NCBI GenBank assembly: GCA_005798445.1
Contig: SYJG01000143.1
Coordinates: 1-36,697 of the forward strand
Direction: 5' to 3'
DNA length: 36,697 bases
Source of the DNA: Planctomyces sp.
Lineage (GTDB): Bacteria > Planctomycetota > Planctomycetia > Planctomycetales > Planctomycetaceae
This document shows, in pieces, positions 1-6,114 of the stretch. Positions within the stretch are counted from its first letter, which is position 1. Each line of letters begins with the position of its first letter. Below the pieces are notes generated by a model. It did no database searches. It saw only the letters and a program-made list of their open reading frames with translations, and was not told the origin of the DNA. The position numbers were made by a program, and so were the translations under genes.

Positions 1-870
1 ATGTTCGGCTTCCAGCGCGTCGGCGACCAAATTTGGCTCGCCGGTGACTCACGCACGAAGGGCTTCCTCGTTGGCGGAACTTCGGGACGCACGACGCTCA
101 ACGGCGAGGGCTTGCAACACGAGGACGGACACAGCCAGCTCTTCGCGACCAGCGTTCCGAACCTCGTCGCCTACGACCCGGCCTACGGCTACGAACTGGC
201 CGTCATCATCCAAGACGGCATGAGGCGGATGTACGTCGAGCACGAAGAAATCTTCTACTACTTAAGCGTCTACAACGAAGACTACGCGATGCCGACGATG
301 CCCGAAGGTGTCACCGACGGCATCGTTCGCGGCATGTATCGCTTCAAGAGCACGGAAAGCTCGAAGGGTCAGAAGGAACGCCCGCAGCTCTTCGGCAGCG
401 GCCCGATCCTGAACGAAGTGCTGCGTGCTCAGCAAATCCTGAGTGACAAATACGGCATCGGCTCTGACGTTTGGAGCGTGACGAGCTACTCCGAACTCTG
501 CCGCGACGCATCAATGGCGCTCCGTTGGAACCGTCTGCATCCGACCGACAAGCCAAAGAAAAGTTATCTCGAAACCGTTCTCGATAAAGTCACGGGGCCG
601 TTCATCGCATCCAGCGACAACGTCCGGCTGGTCCCCGATCAAATCCGCAGTTGGATTCCTGGCCCGTACCACGTCCTCGGTACCGACGGCTTCGGACGCA
701 GCGAGACGCGCGAAGAACTCCGCCGCCACTTCGAGATCGACGCCGAGTGCGTCGCGTACACAACGCTCGTCGCACTCACGCAACAAGGCCAGTTCGACAA
801 AAAGAAACTGCCCAAGGCACTCAAAGATTTTGGCATCGACTCGGAGAAGGTCGAGCCGCTCAAGGCGTAA
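1..870 (+). CDS. aceE: Pyruvate dehydrogenase E1 component, homodimeric type (C-terminal part)
   Basis: Only the last 289 residues are present; the reading frame is open at the window edge, so the gene starts upstream. The thiamine-diphosphate enzyme decarboxylates pyruvate and reductively acetylates the lipoyl group of E2. The fragment aligns by eye with the C-terminal third of enterobacterial AceE: GEGLQHEDGHS, then NLVAYDPAYGYELAVIIQDG, then MPEGVTDGI, LFGSGPIL, and near the end VLGTDGFGRSETRE followed by RRHFEIDAECV. This is the single-chain E1 (alpha2) type rather than the alpha/beta type. It ends in TAA at 868-870 and is followed after 138 bases by the E2 gene, so E1-E2-E3 form one gene cluster on this strand. 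The first ATG in the window is internal and is not the real start. Identification is firm. Confidence 0.95.
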   Translation: MFGFQRVGDQIWLAGDSRTKGFLVGGTSGRTTLNGEGLQHEDGHSQLFATSVPNLVAYDPAYGYELAVIIQDGMRRMYVEHEEIFYYLSVYNEDYAMPTMPEGVTDGIVRGMYRFKSTESSKGQKERPQLFGSGPILNEVLRAQQILSDKYGIGSDVWSVTSYSELCRDASMALRWNRLHPTDKPKKSYLETVLDKVTGPFIASSDNVRLVPDQIRSWIPGPYHVLGTDGFGRSETREELRRHFEIDAECVAYTTLVALTQQGQFDKKKLPKALKDFGIDSEKVEPLKA

Positions 871-897
871 TCCAACTCAAGCAAGAACGAGACAAAA

Positions 898-970
898 GGG
901 AACACTAATCCGCGCTAATCTCCGCTAATTCTGGCTGGATTCGTGTTAATTAGCGTCGATTAGTGTTCCC
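898..970. repeat. Inverted repeat between E1 and E2 genes
   Basis: Arms at 898-919 and 949-970 match at 20 of 22 positions (outer ends GGGAACACTAATC / GATTAGTGTTCCC), around a 29-base AT-rich centre that repeats the word CTAAT. The arms do not form obvious hairpins of their own, unlike most other palindromes here. It ends 38 bases before the E2 start codon, so in mRNA it would fold just upstream of aceF and could alter E1:E2 stoichiometry; that effect is inference. Confidence 0.75.
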
Positions 971-1008
971 AAGTTTTTCAAACCCAAAATTCACGAGCTG
1001 ACGCCGAC

Positions 1009-2319
1009 ATGGCCATCGAATTCAAACTGCCTGAAGTTTCCGACGGCGTGAAGACCGTTGATATCGCCGAGATCAAAGTCAAAGCGGGCGATGTTGTCGC
1101 GAAAGGCCAAGTGGTCATGGACCTCGAGACCGAAAAAGCGGTCGTCGAGCTGGAATGCCCGCACGCGGGGACCGTGGTGAAGGTGCTTGTTTCCGCTGGC
1201 CAGTCGGTGGCGATTGGGGCTCCGCTGATGAGCATTGAAGCGACTGCTGGAGTACCGCCTTTAGGCGGTGCCGCTGCGCCAACAACCCCAGTCACTCCGG
1301 CGAAGCAAACCGTACAGACCGACAAACCGATTGCCATTTCAATCGACTCAATCGCGAAATCTGACAGTCCACCGCCTAAAGGCGGGACTCCAACCGACAC
1401 CCGTCCGCCCGCGCCCGCCGGCCCCGCGACTCGGCGACTCGCACGCGATCTCGGCGTCGATCTGCATCAAGTCACAGGCACTGGTCCTGGCGGACGGATC
1501 ACGCAGGAGGACGTGCAGAACTACGTCAAAAACATCCTCGAAGGCCGAGCGTCCGTTGGAGTTCCGCCTTCAGGCGGTCTCCTTGCGACTCCCGCATTAC
1601 CCGACTTCAGCCAGTTCGGTTCCATCGACCGTCAGCCGCAGAACAAGCTCGGCAAGGTCGCAGCGGCGAACCTCACCGTTTCATGGCAAACCATCCCGCA
1701 CGTCACGCAGCACGATCTGATCGACATCACCGATCTCGAAGAAGCTCGCAAACGTTTCGGCGAGTCGCTCGGCAAGAACGGCCCGAAGGTGACGATGACT
1801 GCCATCGTGATGAAGGCACTGATCCCGGCGCTCAAAGCGTTCCCACACGTCAACGCCAGCCTCGATGCCTCCAAGGGCGAGCTAGTCCTGAAACAGTACT
1901 ACAACATCGGCTGTGCGGTCGATACGCCCAACGGCTTGCTGGTCCCGGTCGTCAAAAACGTGGACCAGAAGAGCATCGTCCAAATCGCCGCCGACCTCGC
2001 CGACCTCGCCGCGCGTGCGAGAGAGAAGAAGCTCAAGCCGGACGAAATGTCCGGCGCGACATTCACGGTCACGAACCTCGGCGGCATTGGCGGCACGGCC
2101 TTCACGCCAATCGTCAACTGGCCCGAAGTCGCGATCCTCGGCCTGAGCCGCAGCCGCACCGAACTGAAACTCCACGGCGGAGCAGTCATCGAACGCCTGA
2201 TGCTCCCGCTCTCCCTCAGCTACGACCACCGAGTCATCAACGGAGCCGACGGAGCCAGATTCGTGGCCAAACTCGGCAGCCTGTTGAATGATTTCTTCTC
2301 GCTGTTGGCTGAGGCTTAA
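1009..2319 (+). CDS. aceF: Dihydrolipoamide acetyltransferase, E2 of pyruvate dehydrogenase
   Basis: This 436-aa protein is the core of the pyruvate dehydrogenase complex and transfers acetyl groups from lipoyl-lysine to CoA. Residues 1-78 form one lipoyl domain with the lipoylated lysine in DLETEKAVVEL (Lys43). Residues about 140-178 are the peripheral-subunit-binding domain (ATRRLARDLGVD, then GTGPGGRITQEDV). Residues about 205-436 are the catalytic domain, ending with the active-site motif SYDHRVINGADG. A single lipoyl domain is the short architecture. The interdomain linkers are not the usual Ala/Pro-rich swinging arms: three hairpin repeats are translated within them (residues about 80-128 and 182-191, giving GVPPLGG, PPPKGG and GVPPSGG). 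No strong Shine-Dalgarno sequence precedes the ATG. E1 lies upstream; E3 follows after a three-gene insert. Confidence 0.95.
   Translation: MAIEFKLPEVSDGVKTVDIAEIKVKAGDVVAKGQVVMDLETEKAVVELECPHAGTVVKVLVSAGQSVAIGAPLMSIEATAGVPPLGGAAAPTTPVTPAKQTVQTDKPIAISIDSIAKSDSPPPKGGTPTDTRPPAPAGPATRRLARDLGVDLHQVTGTGPGGRITQEDVQNYVKNILEGRASVGVPPSGGLLATPALPDFSQFGSIDRQPQNKLGKVAAANLTVSWQTIPHVTQHDLIDITDLEEARKRFGESLGKNGPKVTMTAIVMKALIPALKAFPHVNASLDASKGELVLKQYYNIGCAVDTPNGLLVPVVKNVDQKSIVQIAADLADLAARAREKKLKPDEMSGATFTVTNLGGIGGTAFTPIVNWPEVAILGLSRSRTELKLHGGAVIERLMLPLSLSYDHRVINGADGARFVAKLGSLLNDFFSLLAEA
1248..1392. repeat. REP-like doublet inside aceF linker
   Basis: Two inverted units, 1248-1270 and 1370-1392, match at 22 of 23 positions. 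Each carries the head GGAGT followed by a hairpin (CCGCC, loop TTTA, GGCGG). The 99-base spacer encodes Ala/Pro/Thr/Ser-rich linker sequence. Both units are in frame and encode GVPPLGG and PPPKGG, between the lipoyl and subunit-binding domains. Confidence 0.85.
1556..1580. repeat. Single REP-like hairpin inside aceF linker
   Basis: A third unit of the same family as 1248-1392: head TTGGAGT, stem CCGCC/GGCGG, loop TTCA instead of TTTA. It lies in frame and encodes GVPPSGG in the linker between the subunit-binding and catalytic domains. No inverted partner was seen nearby. Confidence 0.8.
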
Positions 2320-2320
2320 C

Positions 2321-2350
2321 TTTGGAGTGCGGTGTGTCAGCGCCGCTTTG
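2321..2350. repeat. Left hairpin unit flanking the DUF4268/toxin-antitoxin insert
   Basis: It begins right after the aceF stop. The unit carries a GGAGT head and a hairpin GCGGTG / CGCCGC around the loop TGTCAG. It matches the reverse complement of 3953-3982 at 27 of 30 positions. One difference is a full compensatory pair change (G-C here, A-T there) and another is a wobble in the stem. Together the two units bracket three genes. Confidence 0.75.
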
Positions 2351-2368
2351 GATTCTTGAGACCGCATC

Positions 2369-3307
2369 ATGCCCATCGGAAAACTCGAAAGCGTTGAACT
2401 TCGCAAGTTGTGGCAGCACGAGGAGTATGACTTTTCCAAGTGGCTTTCCGAGAACCTAGACTCGTTGGCCGAAGCCGTCGGCATCACGCTCGCCGAGCCG
2501 GAACGGGAAGTCCGCGTTGGTTCATTTGAAGTTGATCTCGTGGCAGAGGATGGGAATTCCAATCGAGTCATCATCGAGAATCAGCTTGAGGCATCCAACC
2601 ATGATCATTTAGGAAAAGTCATTACCTACCTGACCAATCTCGATGCGAAGACGGCAATCTGGATCACGAAGTCGCCTCGACCAGAACACGTCAAAGCGAT
2701 CGCTTGGCTTAACGAAACAACACCCAGCGATGTCGCGTTCTTTCTGGTCAAGCTTGAAGCCTATCGCATCGGGAATTCCGACCCGGCTCCATTTTTCACC
2801 GTCATCGTTGGTCCGAGCGCGGAAGCCAAAGACATCGGCGAGAAGAACCGAGAGATGGCGGAACGACATGTCTTGCGCCTGAAGTTTTGGGAGTCGCTAC
2901 TGGCTCGTGCGAAGTCCAAAGGAGTTCTCTGGCACGCCTCGCGATCGCCAGGCCGAGACATGTGGCTCTCGGTCGGGGCTGGCCGTACGGGGTTCAACTT
3001 TAACTATCTCATGTGGATGACTGACGAGAGCGCAGTCGAGCTTTACTTGGACACTGGCGAGGCTGAACCAAACAAGGCGACCTTTGACATACTGTTCGCA
3101 AAGCGAACCATCATCGAAAAAGCTTTCGGCGGCGAACTTCAATGGGAGCGAAAAGATGAGAAGCGAGCTTGCCGAATTCGTCATACAATCTCACTCGGCG
3201 GTTTGACGTGCGGTGAGGACAAATGGCCGACTATTCAAGATACGATGATTGACGCAATGGACCGATTGGTGAAAGCCCTTAAGCCGCACATTGCAGAGTT
3301 GCCATAA
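2369..3307 (+). CDS. DUF4268 domain protein, PD-(D/E)XK nuclease-like
   Basis: This 312-aa cytosolic protein has an N-terminal module of about 150 residues resembling the restriction-endonuclease-like fold: RVGSFEVDLVAED, then VIIENQLEASNHDHLGKVI, which gives the spaced Asp ... Glu-x-Gln of degenerate PD-(D/E)XK enzymes, followed by TAIWITKSPRPEHVKAI. The C-terminal part (about 165-305) fits the DUF4268 domain seen in many standalone proteins of this type. The biochemical activity is not established; nuclease or DNA-binding function is inferred from the fold. It starts at the first in-frame ATG after the left hairpin unit. It is followed within 13 bases by an antitoxin-toxin pair, and all three genes interrupt the E2-E3 gene order, which suggests a transferred cargo. 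Confidence 0.75.
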   Translation: MPIGKLESVELRKLWQHEEYDFSKWLSENLDSLAEAVGITLAEPEREVRVGSFEVDLVAEDGNSNRVIIENQLEASNHDHLGKVITYLTNLDAKTAIWITKSPRPEHVKAIAWLNETTPSDVAFFLVKLEAYRIGNSDPAPFFTVIVGPSAEAKDIGEKNREMAERHVLRLKFWESLLARAKSKGVLWHASRSPGRDMWLSVGAGRTGFNFNYLMWMTDESAVELYLDTGEAEPNKATFDILFAKRTIIEKAFGGELQWERKDEKRACRIRHTISLGGLTCGEDKWPTIQDTMIDAMDRLVKALKPHIAELP

Positions 3308-3320
3308 TCAAAGGTGAAAC

Positions 3321-3584
3321 ATGACCACGCTTACTGTTGAGCAGCGCGAAGCCGTCGCAACGGCCCGCGATCCGTATTTGCGAGTCGTGGACCCGGAGTC
3401 ACAGACGGAATATGTCCTCATGCGAGCCGACGTTTTTGACCGGATGAATAACCGGTTGTTTGACGCCGAGCCAATGTCGGCCGATGAAAAGGAGCGTCTC
3501 TTCGTTGACGCGGCCAAGCGAGCGCATTGGGACGACCCCGAATTCGACGTGTACAACGACCTCGATCCTCGGAGTCGTCCATGA
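3321..3584 (+). CDS. Antitoxin-like small protein paired with MazF/PemK toxin
   Basis: This is an 87-aa acidic protein (core YLRVVDPESQTEYVLMRADVFDRM, written here as two overlapping pieces: YLRVVDPESQTEYVLM and RADVFDRM). The Shine-Dalgarno AAAGGTG precedes the ATG by four bases. Its TGA stop overlaps the ATG of the next gene in an ATGA arrangement, the usual order of antitoxin then toxin with translational coupling. By family logic it would bind and neutralise the MazF-like partner and repress its own promoter. No clear DNA-binding motif was recognised by eye. The assignment rests mainly on size, position and overlap with a recognisable toxin gene. Confidence 0.7.
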   Translation: MTTLTVEQREAVATARDPYLRVVDPESQTEYVLMRADVFDRMNNRLFDAEPMSADEKERLFVDAAKRAHWDDPEFDVYNDLDPRSRP

Positions 3585-3940
3585 AGTTGCAACGAGGCGA
3601 TGTCGTAGCGCTCGATTTCCCATTCAGCGATGGCACAGGCGGGAAGATTCGGCCAGCGATTGTCGTTCAAGCGGACGAGTGGAATGCCAAACTCGACGAC
3701 ACAATCTTGGCGATGGTCACGAGCAGCCGTCACCGCCGAGTCAATTCGCCCACTCAGTTGTTTGTCACAGCCAATTCCAGTGATGGCCAGCAAGCAGGCT
3801 TCCGAATGGATTCGGTCATTCAATGCGAAAATCTGGTGACACGAGATCAATCGCTCGTCCTACGGGTCATGGGGCATCTGCCCGATGAGGTTCTCAAACG
3901 GTTGGACGACTGCTTGCGTGCGAGCCTCGGACTGGCATAA
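3581..3940 (+). CDS. PemK/MazF-family toxin (mRNA interferase)
   Basis: This is a 119-aa protein with the family hallmarks: N-terminal RGDVVALDFPFSDG, then GKIRPAIVVQAD (the conserved RPA/RPVV segment lining the RNA site), a central segment ending VTSSR, and C-terminal CENLVTRDQSLVLRVMGHLP. MazF proteins are sequence-specific endoribonucleases of about 110-120 residues that stop translation when the antitoxin is lost. An in-frame start 54 bases upstream is possible, but the ATG at 3581 is preferred because it overlaps the antitoxin stop and begins the conserved beta-strand. The gene ends 12 bases before the right hairpin unit. Confidence 0.88.
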   Translation: MKLQRGDVVALDFPFSDGTGGKIRPAIVVQADEWNAKLDDTILAMVTSSRHRRVNSPTQLFVTANSSDGQQAGFRMDSVIQCENLVTRDQSLVLRVMGHLPDEVLKRLDDCLRASLGLA

Positions 3941-3952
3941 GAACGAAACAAT

Positions 3953-3982
3953 CAAAGCGACGCTGACACGTCGCACTCCAAA
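3953..3982. repeat. Right hairpin unit flanking the DUF4268/toxin-antitoxin insert
   Basis: This is the inverted partner of 2321-2350. Read on the minus strand it has the GGAGT head and a perfect 6-bp stem GCGACG/CGTCGC around the loop TGTCAG. It ends 9 bases before the lpdA start codon, so it also sits where the lpdA ribosome-binding region would lie. Confidence 0.75.
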
Positions 3983-3991
3983 GAGGATGAA

Positions 3992-5446
3992 ATGTCACAC
4001 GCGGAAATTGTGGTGATTGGTGCTGGTCCGGGCGGGTATCCGGCGGCGTTTACGGCTGCGGATCATGGGAAGAAGGTGGTGCTCGTCAATGAGGAGCAGA
4101 ACCCTGGCGGCGTCTGTTTGCAGCGCGGGTGCATTCCGTCGAAGGCATTGTTGCACGTCGCGAAGGTGATTCATGAGGCTCGCGAGGCGGCTGAGCATGG
4201 TGTGTCGTTTGGTCCGCCGAAGATTGATCTCGCGAAGTTGCGGAACTTCAAGAATGGCGTCATCGGGCAACTGACCGGCGGCATTCAGAGCTTGTGCAAG
4301 GCTCGTGGAGTGACGCTGGTGCAGGCTCGCGCGACGTTCGCGAACTCGAACACGTTGAACCTCGCCAAGCCGGACGGTTCGACCGAGCAACTGACATTCG
4401 ACAAAGCGGTGATCGCGACCGGCTCGCAGCCGGCGATGCCGCCGATCTTCGCGATTGGCGATCCGCGCGTGATGGACTCGACGGGAGCACTCGCGCTGGA
4501 GGACATCCCGAAGAAGCTGCTGGTCATCGGCGGCGGCTACATCGGGCTGGAGATGGGCTGTGTGTACGCCGCGCTCGGCAGCGAAGTCACGGTTGTCGAA
4601 GCGTTGCCGACGATCCTCGCCGCCGCTGACCGAGACCTTGTGCGGCCGTTGCAGAAGCGGCTCGAAGGTCAGTTCAAGGCGATTCACGTCAACACGAAAG
4701 TGCTCAGCCTGACCGCCAGCAAAGCCGGCATCGTCGCCGAACTCAGTGGGATAGGCTTCCAGCCTGTCGGTGCTGAGACAAAAGACGACAGGCTGGAAGC
4801 CTATCCCACGAAACAAACCTTCGACCGAGTCCTCGTCTCCGTCGGCCGCAAGCCAAACAGCAAGAACCTCGGCCTCGAAAATACGAAGGTCCAAATCGAC
4901 GAGAAGGGCTTCCTCAAGATCGACCGCTGCTGCCGCACGGCCGATCCGAACATCCTCGCCATCGGCGACGTCGCGGGCGAACCGATGCTGGCTCACAAAG
5001 CCACGCGCGAGGCGAAAGTCGCCATCGAAGCGCTCGTCGGCGAACCAGCTGAGTTCGACAACATCGCGATCCCCGCCGTCGTCTTCACCGACCCGGAACT
5101 CGCGTGGTGCGGCCTGACCGAAACCGAAGCGAAGGCTCAAGAGCGTGACGTGAAAGTCATCCGCTTCGCCTGGGCCGCCAGCGGCCGAGCCCAATCGCTG
5201 GCTCGTACCGAGGGCCTCACGAAACTGATCATCGAAAACAAAACCGAACGCATCCTCGGCGTTGGCATCGTCGGAGCCGGCGCAGGCGAGCTGATCTCCG
5301 AAGGCGTGATCGCCGTCGAAACCGCCGCCGTCGCCCGAGACCTCGCCGACAGCATCCACCCGCATCCGACGCTGTCCGAAACTTTGATGGAGGCGGCGGA
5401 AGCATTCATCGGCCAAGCGACGCACATGTACCGGCCGCCGCGGTAA
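3992..5446 (+). CDS. lpdA: Dihydrolipoyl dehydrogenase (E3)
   Basis: This 484-aa flavoenzyme reoxidises dihydrolipoyl-E2 with NAD+. Its features are the FAD-binding [10 protein letters not shown] near the start, the redox disulfide in [13 protein letters not shown] (Cys-x4-Cys), the NAD-binding [10 protein letters not shown], the second FAD motif [17 protein letters not shown], and the catalytic His-Glu pair in HPHPTLSE near the C-terminus. Length is close to the family norm of about 465-475, the excess being a 21-codon palindrome translated within the NAD domain (residues about 251-273, after GIVAEL and before TFDRVLV). It probably forms a surface loop, since the flanking strands are intact. 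The gene belongs with E1 and E2 upstream, although a three-gene insert intervenes. Confidence 0.95.
   Translation: MSHAEIVVIGAGPGGYPAAFTAADHGKKVVLVNEEQNPGGVCLQRGCIPSKALLHVAKVIHEAREAAEHGVSFGPPKIDLAKLRNFKNGVIGQLTGGIQSLCKARGVTLVQARATFANSNTLNLAKPDGSTEQLTFDKAVIATGSQPAMPPIFAIGDPRVMDSTGALALEDIPKKLLVIGGGYIGLEMGCVYAALGSEVTVVEALPTILAAADRDLVRPLQKRLEGQFKAIHVNTKVLSLTASKAGIVAELSGIGFQPVGAETKDDRLEAYPTKQTFDRVLVSVGRKPNSKNLGLENTKVQIDEKGFLKIDRCCRTADPNILAIGDVAGEPMLAHKATREAKVAIEALVGEPAEFDNIAIPAVVFTDPELAWCGLTETEAKAQERDVKVIRFAWAASGRAQSLARTEGLTKLIIENKTERILGVGIVGAGAGELISEGVIAVETAAVARDLADSIHPHPTLSETLMEAAEAFIGQATHMYRPPR
4746..4809. repeat. Palindromic element inside lpdA
   Basis: Two perfect 24-base arms (4746-4769 and 4786-4809) surround a 16-base centre. 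Each arm contains a small hairpin AGGCT-TCC-AGCCT. The element is read in frame as part of the E3 NAD-binding domain and encodes IGFQPVG ... RLEAYPT. The identical arms suggest recent insertion or ongoing correction. Confidence 0.9.
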
Positions 5447-5458
5447 GTGATCCTTAAA

Positions 5459-5523
5459 GTAGTCACGTTCACCAGAACGTGGGTTTCCTCGCGAATGGCC
5501 CACGCTCTGGAGAGCGTGGCTAC
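5459..5523. repeat. REP-like doublet downstream of lpdA
   Basis: Arms 5459-5483 and 5499-5523 match at 21 of 25. Both begin with GTAG when read outside-in, the classical REP head, then form their own hairpins (CACGTTC-ACCA-GAACGTG on the left, CACGCTCTGGAGAGCGTG on the right). One stem pair has changed T-A to C-G, keeping each hairpin. It could end lpdA transcripts, but no T-run follows. Confidence 0.85.
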
Positions 5524-5546
5524 CACCACGGAAAGGTGATTCCATT

Positions 5547-5804
5547 ATGAAGAGCGCCACACTGGATGCTTCCAAAGTGACGTTGTCCGAACTCTTGGGC
5601 ACGGCCGAACAGAATGACGTCGTGTTTGTCCAAACCGAGGGCCACACACGATTCGCCGTCATTCCCGCTGATGAATCTGACGAAGAGATTCTCGCTCTCC
5701 GCTCCAGCGGCGAGTTCATGACCTATCTCGTCGACGCCGAAAGGCGAGCCGTCACCGGCCCACGAAAAGCGTTGCAGCAGATTCGCGAACCGTTTGGTCT
5801 GTAA
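5547..5804 (+). CDS. Small antitoxin-like protein, orphan
   Basis: This is an 85-aa protein starting at an ATG preceded by GGAAAGGTG. The N-terminal half (ASKVTLSELLGTAEQNDVVF then HTRFAVIPADESDEE) resembles the compact beta/alpha N-terminus of Phd/YefM-like antitoxins, in which a short helix follows a strand that reads xxFAVIP. The C-terminal half is charged and probably disordered until it binds a partner. No toxin gene follows: the next 310 bases hold no convincing ORF. It may be a solitary antitoxin left after loss of its toxin, or an unrelated small regulator. The family call is by resemblance only. Confidence 0.5.
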   Translation: MKSATLDASKVTLSELLGTAEQNDVVFVQTEGHTRFAVIPADESDEEILALRSSGEFMTYLVDAERRAVTGPRKALQQIREPFGL

Positions 5805-6114
5805 CGGCGGCAGCATTCCCGAACATTCCGAGACGACTGGCAATCGCAACCGCCGCCATCGCTCGCCAATTCACTGACAGCTCCTACATGCACAACCTCA
5901 TAGAGCCAGACATAGGACATATTTTCGGATGGCAATTCCTCGGCTTTTCCGACTGGCGAGTGGGGTTCTTTGTCAGCCTGTTAGAACAAAATATATGAAG
6001 GCCGCTGACGCCTTAATCGGCCGAGCCAGTAGTGGCCGAGTCGGCACGAAATCAAGCAAGCTATGGCAGCTACACTTCAGAACGAGATCATCGAGTCGCT
6101 GGTACGCGTTACCT
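5805..6114. other. Gene-free stretch at the edge of an AT-richer island
   Basis: No convincing gene was seen. A 23-codon ORF at 6063-6134 (MAATLQNEIIESLVRV ...) starts well but stops after overlapping the 3' end of the ATPase gene; it could be the truncated start of a gene cut by the island. The word GGCCGCTGACGCC near 6003 resembles half of a dispersed hairpin. The stretch separates convergent genes and is a plausible junction. Confidence 0.4.

Noticed and set aside
3995-5719. 574-codon minus-strand ORF opposite lpdA
   Set aside because: Shadow of a GC-rich gene with clear flavoenzyme motifs on the plus strand; no family features of its own.
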